A stretch of DNA of 6,711 nt from Propionibacteriaceae bacterium (lineage in GTDB: Bacteria > Actinomycetota > Actinomycetes > Propionibacteriales > Propionibacteriaceae): assembly GCA_009778535.1 (NCBI GenBank), contig WRJP01000097.1, forward strand, positions 1 through 6,711, in the 5' to 3' direction. Positions within the stretch are counted from its first letter, which is position 1. The number at the start of each line of letters is the position of its first letter. Position numbers and translations under genes: made by a program. Positions 1-5,316 of this stretch are shown here, piece by piece. The notes under the pieces are model-generated. The model searched no databases, was not told the DNA's origin, and saw only the letters and a program-made list of their open reading frames with translations.

Positions 1-786
1 GGTCCATTTGAGCGAGGCCGCAGCCATATCATCAATCAGCCGATGCTCGTAGGTCAGTCCAGCAGCAGCGAACTGCTCAGCAAACTCGTTGGCAAAAACC
101 TCAGCAAAAATGTCTTTGAATGCACCATCGTACGCCTTGAGAATCGTGTTCTTGGTCGACAGATAGACCGGATAGTTGCGTTTGAGAGCATAGGTGAAGC
201 AAGCACGGGCGAAGCCTCGAATAGAGTCGGCGTTGTTGTACATGCCCAGCGCGACTCCCCCATTAGTGCCAAAGTCGGCAATCTCGCGCTCAATGGGAGA
301 CGAACCGTCGGCCGGTGTGTACGTAATTGTGACCTTCCCTGCACCTGGAATTTTAAAGTCAACAGCCTGATATTGGTCGCCGAAGGCATGTCGTCCGATC
401 ACAATGGGTTTTGTCCACCCAGGTACTAGGCGCGGAATGTTCGAGATGACAATGGGCTCCCTAAATACCACACCATCTAGGATTCTCCGGATCGTGCCAT
501 TCGGGGAAAGCCACATCTTCTTCAGCCCAAACTCGGCGACGCGAGCCTCATCTGGAGTGATCGTCGCACATTTGACACCGACACCGTGGCGGATGATCGC
601 ATTCGCTGCATCGACAGTCACCTGGTCGTCAGTTGCATCACGATTCTGGATAGACAAATCATAGTAGTCAAGATCGACATCAAGGTATGGCAGGATTAGC
701 CGGTCTTTTATGCTCTGCCAGATGACTCGCGCCATCTCATCCCCGTCGAGGTCTGCGATTCTTCCCTTAATCTTTATCTTTTCCAT
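1..786 (-). CDS. icd: Isocitrate dehydrogenase, type II (NADP-type), 5' part of gene; C-terminus beyond left edge
   Basis: This gene encodes a TCA-cycle enzyme of the cytoplasm that oxidatively decarboxylates isocitrate to 2-oxoglutarate. I translated the minus strand by hand: it is open from 786 to base 1, giving 262 residues of a family usually about 400 long. It aligns without gaps to the human IDH1 type, so residue numbers coincide. Seen are the TITPDE motif (Thr77), SPNGTIR with Arg100, FRE with Arg109, GRHAFGDQY with Arg132 and Tyr139, LSTKNTILK with Lys212, and YEHRLIDD with Asp252. These are substrate, metal and catalytic positions in the family. The later Asp pair and the region that sets NADP versus NAD preference are outside the window, so NADP use is inferred from the family. 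An in-frame ATG at 792 also has good ribosome-binding-site spacing; I prefer 786 because MEKIKIKG matches usual family N-termini. It is divergent from the LuxR gene. Confidence 0.95.
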   Translation of the reverse strand, partial: MEKIKIKGRIADLDGDEMARVIWQSIKDRLILPYLDVDLDYYDLSIQNRDATDDQVTVDAANAIIRHGVGVKCATITPDEARVAEFGLKKMWLSPNGTIRRILDGVVFREPIVISNIPRLVPGWTKPIVIGRHAFGDQYQAVDFKIPGAGKVTITYTPADGSSPIEREIADFGTNGGVALGMYNNADSIRGFARACFTYALKRNYPVYLSTKNTILKAYDGAFKDIFAEVFANEFAEQFAAAGLTYEHRLIDDMAAASLKWT

Positions 787-794
787 CGTCATTT

Positions 795-802
795 CCTCTC
801 CT
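795..802 (-). promoter_or_regulatory. Ribosome binding site of icd, with two possible starts
   Basis: On the minus strand AGGAGAGG precedes two in-frame ATG codons. The AGGAG half is 5 bases from the ATG at 792, and the GAGG half is 8 bases from the ATG at 786. Both starts are plausible and differ by only two residues (Met-Thr). Confidence 0.7.
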
Positions 803-881
803 GGATGTGGCAGTCAATCCTACTGTGAATCGTCAGCCAATGCCTTCTGCGCAAGCAATCCCGATCTGAAAGCAGCAAGGT

Positions 882-893
882 TTTTACGTAAAA
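882..893. promoter_or_regulatory. Perfect 12-bp palindrome TTTTACGTAAAA, candidate operator
   Basis: TTTTAC and GTAAAA form an uninterrupted inverted repeat centred between 887 and 888. It lies about 109 bases upstream of the LuxR gene start and about 96 bases upstream of the icd start. A gapless, AT-rich-armed palindrome in a divergent intergenic region suits binding by a dimeric regulator. It is not followed by a T run and has no loop, so it is not a terminator. Which protein binds it, if any, cannot be told. The LuxR-type protein encoded next door is one candidate. Confidence 0.4.
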
Positions 894-992
894 CGTGTGG
901 TCAGCTCTGATTCTTCTTGATAGGCTCAAAGGACTAAAATTCTACCCATCCAATGAAGATGGCGCCAAAGGAATAGGTGCGGGAAATCAGTC

Positions 993-998
993 AGGAGA
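993..998 (+). promoter_or_regulatory. Ribosome binding site of the LuxR-type regulator gene
   Basis: AGGAGA lies just upstream of the ATG at 1002; the GGAG core ends four bases before it. This strong match to the anti-Shine-Dalgarno sequence fixes the start of the 842-codon gene. Confidence 0.75.
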
Positions 999-1001
999 AA
1001 C

Positions 1002-3530
1002 ATGGCTTCAGGAGCAAACACTGCCTCTGCGGAAAAAACGATTGATCAGCTCGTACACGATCTGACGAAGGGCTTGAGTGTCCTACTGATCGGGCTACCC
1101 CAATCTGGCAGAACACACATTGTACGTTCGGTGGCTAACGAGTTGAATCTTCTTGGTGCCAATACCATCATGTTACGCGGCAACCGCATGCTAGTAGATA
1201 GGCCACTGACGGCGTTATCGCTAGCTGGTGTCAATATCGACGAAACGCATCAAGGCCAAGGCGGTTCGATCATAACTCGCGCCTCACTCTCGCTGGAGAC
1301 GCTTCTGGATCGGCCAAAGAGCGTGCTCCTAATAGATGATGCCGACGGGCTTGACAAAGTAAGCGTTGGAGTTATTTCTGACCTGCGCTTGAAGAAGGCA
1401 GTTCCAACATTACTGGTTGGTACTTTTGGGACAAGCCGCGAAGAACTGATTCAAGAACTGGTTTCTGCCTCCCAACCTGGAGTGTCATTTGAATTAAATG
1501 GAATGTCGCTTGAAGATATCTCGCAGATGACAGGTGCCATACTGGATGGGAAAGTCAGTTCCGGCACTTCGGCAAAGATTGCTGCCCTTTCTGGTGGGCT
1601 TCCGGGATTAGTGCAAGCTATTGTAAAAATTGGATTACGTAATGGGCGTCTAATACAGCGAAACGATGTCTGGATTGCACACGGTGATCTGTGGGATCGA
1701 GCGCTGGAGTTTCAATTGCTGCCCTTCATGCGGGGGCTGCATCGCGATGAGCAAAAAAGTCTGACACAATTGGCGTGGGCAGAAAATCTATCTCAAGCAG
1801 AAGCAAACGCATTAGTTGGCGAAGAACTCGTTCACAAACTTGCACTAAATAATTTGCTTCACATAGATCAAATCACTCAAGAGTCCCGGGTTCGAGTATT
1901 TCCGCAGGCGTTAGCGCATTATCTGCGTGACGATCCTGATAGTTTTGAGTCATTCACCGACCGCTACAAGATGGTTACGAGTGGCCAAGGACACTGGCCA
2001 TCCGACCTAACCGGCCCGGATGCTGCTTCCTTGGCTGAACAAATCCGCACCCGCTGGCTCGACGAAATAGCGCGCCAGTGGGTCATCTGGGATGAAGACA
2101 AAGTACCACGTACCGCAGTTCCGTTACTTTCGGCGCTTTTCTCCGGGGTACTTGACATCGAAAAGACTGAAGTTGTGGCCGCGAAGACCTCACCCGGAGA
2201 CGACCTTGGCTTGTTCACCGAGTTTGTTTTCCATACCACCCTGTATCGCGCAATTTGGGAAAACAATCTCGAAGCTGCCATGTCAGAACTCGCAGCACAC
2301 CGCAGCAATCATCCCAAAATGAGTGCGCGCGTGCGCGCGTTCGAGTCTCACCTGATTATGATATGTGACCGGGTTCCTGAAGCTGCGATGTTGGAAGTCG
2401 GTCCCGACGAGGACGACGCGCGTGCAGCCGACTTGCTGCATACGATCAAGGCAGAGTCGTTACTGGCTCAAGGATTTGTGAACGATGCAAGAAAGCAGTT
2501 AGCCCTTGTTGACCCACATTACATGCCCGTGCGAAATCTGAAGCAGGCTCTAGACGGACTAGTGGAAGTGCTCAGTGGAGACCCTGAAGCTGGAATAGAG
2601 CTGGCTACGAAGTGTTTGAAGAACGCACTGACAACACTTGATGTTCATGCCATATCTGGGTACGCCTATGTCGCGGCATTAGGCATGTGCATACTTGGCC
2701 GACTCAACGAACTCGAATCCGTGGTGGAAGTGGTTTACCGCACTACCGATGCAAATTTATTCCAGAATAGTTTCCGAACCGGCTTGCTGATGTTGGGCTC
2801 ATATGCAGCAGATTGGGAAGGCCGCCGTGAATATGCGCAGAGCCTGGCATTTCAAGCTAAGCCTATCGGGGTAGGTACGGGCCCCTTCCCAGGAATGATG
2901 GCGCAACAAACCGTGCTGTACGATGCTTCTGGATCAGGTACGGAAATCTGGGACGAGGTGGATAATCTCCTTGACCGCGGGTACATCACCTCTGCTGTAT
3001 TTCTAGGTATGGCTGCCATCGAGACAGATCACCATACGACACGGGCGACAAACCTGATAAACCAGGCATCGCGGACTCAAAGTGAGCTGCTGCGGGCGCT
3101 AGTGAACTATATTGCAGCGGTAGCAAATGGAGATTTAGCAAACTTCAAGAACGTGGTCGCAAAGTTACGCAAGCACAGCGGTCCAATCGACACGACCCGA
3201 GCGACTATCACCTGGGCGTTGATGCTACGCGAACGCGGAGACAACGAAGGCTGGCTGAAGCAGACCGAAGCTGCCTGGCGTGAGTCTGGACAGATTTCGC
3301 GTTCGGTCGCTGGCTTGTTCTCACGTCTGATTGAAACTGTAGATATGACTTCGCGAGAGATTGAAGTAGCAAGCTATGTGACTAGAGGGTTGTCGTCTAC
3401 CGAGATCGCAACCAAGATCGGAGTCGCCACCCGAACGATCGAAGCACACCTGCATTCGATCTATCGAAAGACCGGCGTAAACAGCAGGGAAGAACTGCGC
3501 CAGATCAGCAGAACCTGGCTATTCTTGTAG
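1002..3530 (+). CDS. Large ATP-binding LuxR-family (LAL/MalT-like) transcriptional regulator
   Basis: This is a cytoplasmic transcription factor of 842 residues, in the size range of the MalT-like large LuxR regulators. The N-terminus holds a P-loop NTPase domain: a Walker A-like GLPQSGRT at residues 31-38 and a Walker B VLLIDDAD at 108-115. VPTLLVGTFGTSR, shortly after, resembles a sensor strand. The usual Walker A lysine is Arg37. The middle, roughly residues 230-770, shows no motif I recognise but is rich in alanine and leucine helices, as in the repeat-type sensor regions of this family. The C-terminus (about 782-835) is a classic LuxR helix-turn-helix, with TSREIEV, GLSSTEIA, RTIEAHL and the KTGV turn all visible. 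It has no membrane segment. It is divergent from icd and convergent with the sortase genes; control of the pilus locus is an inference from position only. The effector is unknown. Confidence 0.88.
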   Translation: MASGANTASAEKTIDQLVHDLTKGLSVLLIGLPQSGRTHIVRSVANELNLLGANTIMLRGNRMLVDRPLTALSLAGVNIDETHQGQGGSIITRASLSLETLLDRPKSVLLIDDADGLDKVSVGVISDLRLKKAVPTLLVGTFGTSREELIQELVSASQPGVSFELNGMSLEDISQMTGAILDGKVSSGTSAKIAALSGGLPGLVQAIVKIGLRNGRLIQRNDVWIAHGDLWDRALEFQLLPFMRGLHRDEQKSLTQLAWAENLSQAEANALVGEELVHKLALNNLLHIDQITQESRVRVFPQALAHYLRDDPDSFESFTDRYKMVTSGQGHWPSDLTGPDAASLAEQIRTRWLDEIARQWVIWDEDKVPRTAVPLLSALFSGVLDIEKTEVVAAKTSPGDDLGLFTEFVFHTTLYRAIWENNLEAAMSELAAHRSNHPKMSARVRAFESHLIMICDRVPEAAMLEVGPDEDDARAADLLHTIKAESLLAQGFVNDARKQLALVDPHYMPVRNLKQALDGLVEVLSGDPEAGIELATKCLKNALTTLDVHAISGYAYVAALGMCILGRLNELESVVEVVYRTTDANLFQNSFRTGLLMLGSYAADWEGRREYAQSLAFQAKPIGVGTGPFPGMMAQQTVLYDASGSGTEIWDEVDNLLDRGYITSAVFLGMAAIETDHHTTRATNLINQASRTQSELLRALVNYIAAVANGDLANFKNVVAKLRKHSGPIDTTRATITWALMLRERGDNEGWLKQTEAAWRESGQISRSVAGLFSRLIETVDMTSREIEVASYVTRGLSSTEIATKIGVATRTIEAHLHSIYRKTGVNSREELRQISRTWLFL

Positions 3531-3585
3531 ACCGGCCATGCGACCTTTTTCTCGCCGAAACCCGCCTGCACTCTATTTGGAGCCA

Positions 3586-4338
3586 TCAGTCGACTGGAGG
3601 AACAGGGAAAACCCGCTCGCAATATAGAACGTAGCGCTGATAGTTTTTGCCCAACGGATTACACGAGATCAACGTGAGGAGTTCACGTCCTTCCTGGATC
3701 ATAACTTTGTCGATTTCGTTGGGTTTGATTATCCGAATTTCAGCAGCACGGTAGACCAGTGTTTCCCGAAAGTTAGTGAGGGTGATCTCATCTCCGATTT
3801 TGATTTCGTGAATGTTGCGGAACATCTTCAGCGTGCCGCCGCGATGCGCAGCAATCACCGTGTTCGTGTTCTCGCCGCCGATCGGATAACTAGTTTGGGT
3901 CAGATGCACCGCACCTTTGCGCATGTTTTCTCGGTTCGCGCCTAGAAAGATGGGCAACTCCATGTTTATTGTCGGGAGTGAAATAAAACCTATGCAATCG
4001 TCCTGAATCCCGTAAGCACTCAGATCAATGCCAGCTCTTTGATACGAGAAGGCATCCACAAGTGCTGACTGTCCGGTTTGGAATAGCCTCTCATTTTCCG
4101 ATTTCAAGAATTGATACAGTTCCTCGTTGGGTTTGACCTGATCCCCTACTTGAGGATACTTAGCGCTAAATTCATGTTTGTAGCTAGCGATCTGTCTGTC
4201 GTAGAACAGATTCTCCACTTCTGGGTATGCCATCACTGCAACCCCCGCTAGCGCCACGACAGCGGCGATAAGGTAACGAAAGCGCACATGCTTCTTCACA
4301 CGCTTGCCAGTTTGAGTGTTTTCAACAAGTGATTTCAT
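3586..4338 (-). CDS. Class C-like sortase lacking a DPx lid motif
   Basis: This is a membrane-anchored cysteine transpeptidase of 250 residues that should join or anchor LPxTG proteins at the outer cell surface. One membrane segment is seen at about residues 21-38, ending in the YPEV sequence typical of class C sortases, with basic residues before it. The catalytic triad is clear: His165 in VIAAHRGG, Cys226 in TLISCNP, and Arg235 nine residues after the Cys. IGFISLPTINMELPIFLG is the typical sortase core start. Unlike its neighbour it has no DPF/DPW lid and no C-terminal membrane segment. Ser rather than Thr precedes the catalytic Cys, and two extra Cys (115, 240) are present. The start overlaps the upstream sortase stop as ATGA (4335-4338), and AGGTGG at 4348-4353 stands 9 bases before it, so translation is probably coupled. 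Sortase identity is firm; class and substrate are less so. Confidence 0.92.
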   Translation of the reverse strand: MKSLVENTQTGKRVKKHVRFRYLIAAVVALAGVAVMAYPEVENLFYDRQIASYKHEFSAKYPQVGDQVKPNEELYQFLKSENERLFQTGQSALVDAFSYQRAGIDLSAYGIQDDCIGFISLPTINMELPIFLGANRENMRKGAVHLTQTSYPIGGENTNTVIAAHRGGTLKMFRNIHEIKIGDEITLTNFRETLVYRAAEIRIIKPNEIDKVMIQEGRELLTLISCNPLGKNYQRYVLYCERVFPVPPVD

Positions 4339-5186
4339 GTTTCTACACCACCTGAAGCAGCACGTTGCTTCTTTCGGCGACGTTTTACAACCATCACGAT
4401 GCCGATCAGCACGCCCATAGCTGTGGCAGTTACTACAGCAGCAGTAAACACCAATTTATCAATCGCGGAACCATTAATTTGTTCGATATTGTCATGCACC
4501 TCGGGAAGGTATTCCACACGTTCACCTCGCACCAATAATCTGTGCGAATTCACCCCATACGGTGTGCAAGTTAGCAAGGTCGCATAGTCCTTGCCCTCAA
4601 ACCGCATCAACTCTTGGGTATCTTGCGGCTCTATCACCTTGATCTGGCCTACTTCATATGCCAATACTTGGTTCAACACCCGAATGTAGAACTGATCACC
4701 TTCGACAAGTTCAATGAGATCGGTGAACAGCTTTGCGTGAGTAAGTCCGGTATGTCCGGTAAGAACTGTGTGGCGCGAAGATCCGCCGATGGGCAGCGTG
4801 GAACCCTCAAGATGACCTACACCCTTCTGCAATACCGAATCGGAAGTTCCATGATAGATCGGCACCAGCAAACCAATCTTGGGAATGTCTAAGTAGCCCA
4901 TGCTTTGACCCAGGCGCAGCATTTGCCAATAGTCTTCTGTCATTGCCATGCCAGTACCTTCAAGGAATGGGTCGTGCACCGGCTGTCCTGTCAGGCTCTG
5001 GTTATATTGCTCGGCAGCCGCTAACGCCGCATTAATGTCAGCTTCGCTAAGCTCGGCTACCTTGTCTTCGTAGGCTTGTACCGCCTGCGAACCATGCTTC
5101 ACTGCCAGATAGTTACTGACCGTTGGATATGCCAGCGCACCGATACCCAAAAGAATCACTAAAACCAGAATGAGTTTTCGCTTCAT
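4335..5186 (-). CDS. Class C (pilus-polymerising) sortase with DPF lid
   Basis: This protein of 283 residues (from the ATG at 5186) should be the pilin polymerase, cleaving the pilin at LPETG and linking it to the pilin-motif lysine of the next subunit. Seen in order are an N-terminal membrane segment (about 4-24), a lid motif Asp-Pro-Phe at 72-74, the core start MGYLDIPKIGLLVPIYHG, catalytic His145 in LTGHTGL, Cys207 in TLLTCTPYG and Arg216 nine residues later. A second membrane segment follows at about 245-267, then a basic tail. Lid plus C-terminal membrane segment are class C hallmarks. A GTG at 5189 also opens the frame, but the GGGG at 5193-5196 is 6 bases from the ATG and only 3 from the GTG, so I chose 5186. 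The gene lies between the pilin and a second sortase, which it overlaps by four bases. Confidence 0.95.
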   Translation of the reverse strand: MKRKLILVLVILLGIGALAYPTVSNYLAVKHGSQAVQAYEDKVAELSEADINAALAAAEQYNQSLTGQPVHDPFLEGTGMAMTEDYWQMLRLGQSMGYLDIPKIGLLVPIYHGTSDSVLQKGVGHLEGSTLPIGGSSRHTVLTGHTGLTHAKLFTDLIELVEGDQFYIRVLNQVLAYEVGQIKVIEPQDTQELMRFEGKDYATLLTCTPYGVNSHRLLVRGERVEYLPEVHDNIEQINGSAIDKLVFTAAVVTATAMGVLIGIVMVVKRRRKKQRAASGGVET

Positions 5187-5192
5187 CACTTA

Positions 5193-5196
5193 CCCC
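5193..5196 (-). promoter_or_regulatory. Ribosome binding site that decides the start of the DPF-lid sortase
   Basis: GGGG on the minus strand, followed by TAAGTG and then ATG, gives six bases of spacing to the ATG at 5186. The in-frame GTG at 5189 would have only three, so the ATG is favoured. Confidence 0.5.
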
Positions 5197-5218
5197 ATTT
5201 TCACCAACTCGTATTGAA

Positions 5219-5251
5219 GAAGGGCCGTCGTTATCAAAGCGACGACCCTTC
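5219..5251 (-). terminator. Hairpin between pilin and sortase genes, candidate partial terminator
   Basis: An inverted repeat pairs 5219-5230 with 5240-5251 around a 9-base loop. Read as minus-strand RNA the 12-bp stem is fully paired: the single odd position (5225 with 5245) is a U-G pair there, but an unpaired C/A on the plus strand. That supports function in the transcript running from the pilin to the sortases. The stem is followed only by UUCAAUAC, a poor U run. It is therefore more likely a leaky terminator, attenuator or 3'-end stabiliser than a full stop. It would let pilin message exceed sortase message. Confidence 0.6.
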
Positions 5252-5273
5252 CTGCTGCAAGAACCTTGGTACT

Positions 5274-5291
5274 CACTCATCTTTTTGAGTG
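5274..5291 (-). repeat. Short inverted repeat just after the pilin stop
   Basis: CACTCA (5274-5279) and TGAGTG (5286-5291) form a 6-bp stem with a 6-base loop, beginning 26 bases after the pilin stop codon. On the minus strand the loop is AAAAGA. No U run follows. With the larger hairpin at 5219-5251 it makes two tandem stem-loops in the 127-base gap. The stem is short, so chance is possible. Confidence 0.4.
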
Positions 5292-5316
5292 CGCACCGTA
5301 TTGGTTCCAGCCCGCA

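Larger units (their letters stand above)
787..1001. other. Divergent intergenic region between icd and the LuxR-type regulator gene
   Basis: These 215 bases should contain the promoters of both divergent genes. I looked on both strands for paired -35 and -10 hexamers. TTGATA (917-922) and TAAAAT (935-940) are seen on the plus strand, but only 12 bases apart, too close for a standard promoter. TAGGAT on the minus strand (817-822) has no good partner. No promoter is therefore called. The one clear structural element is the palindrome at 882-893. Open frames crossing this stretch resemble no protein I know and one overlaps the start of icd, so I treat them as chance. Confidence 0.6.

Noticed and set aside
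43..429. Open frame of 128 residues on the plus strand
   Set aside because: It lies wholly inside icd on the opposite strand, where the minus-strand reading gives clear, full-length family similarity. It has no recognisable domain.
710..910. Open frame of 66 residues on the plus strand running from the start of icd into the intergenic region
   Set aside because: It overlaps the icd start and the sequence resembles no known small protein. It is treated as chance.
917..940. TTGATA and TAAAAT as a promoter for the LuxR-type gene
   Set aside because: The spacing is 12 bases, well short of the usual 16-18, and no alternative hexamer pairs well with either.
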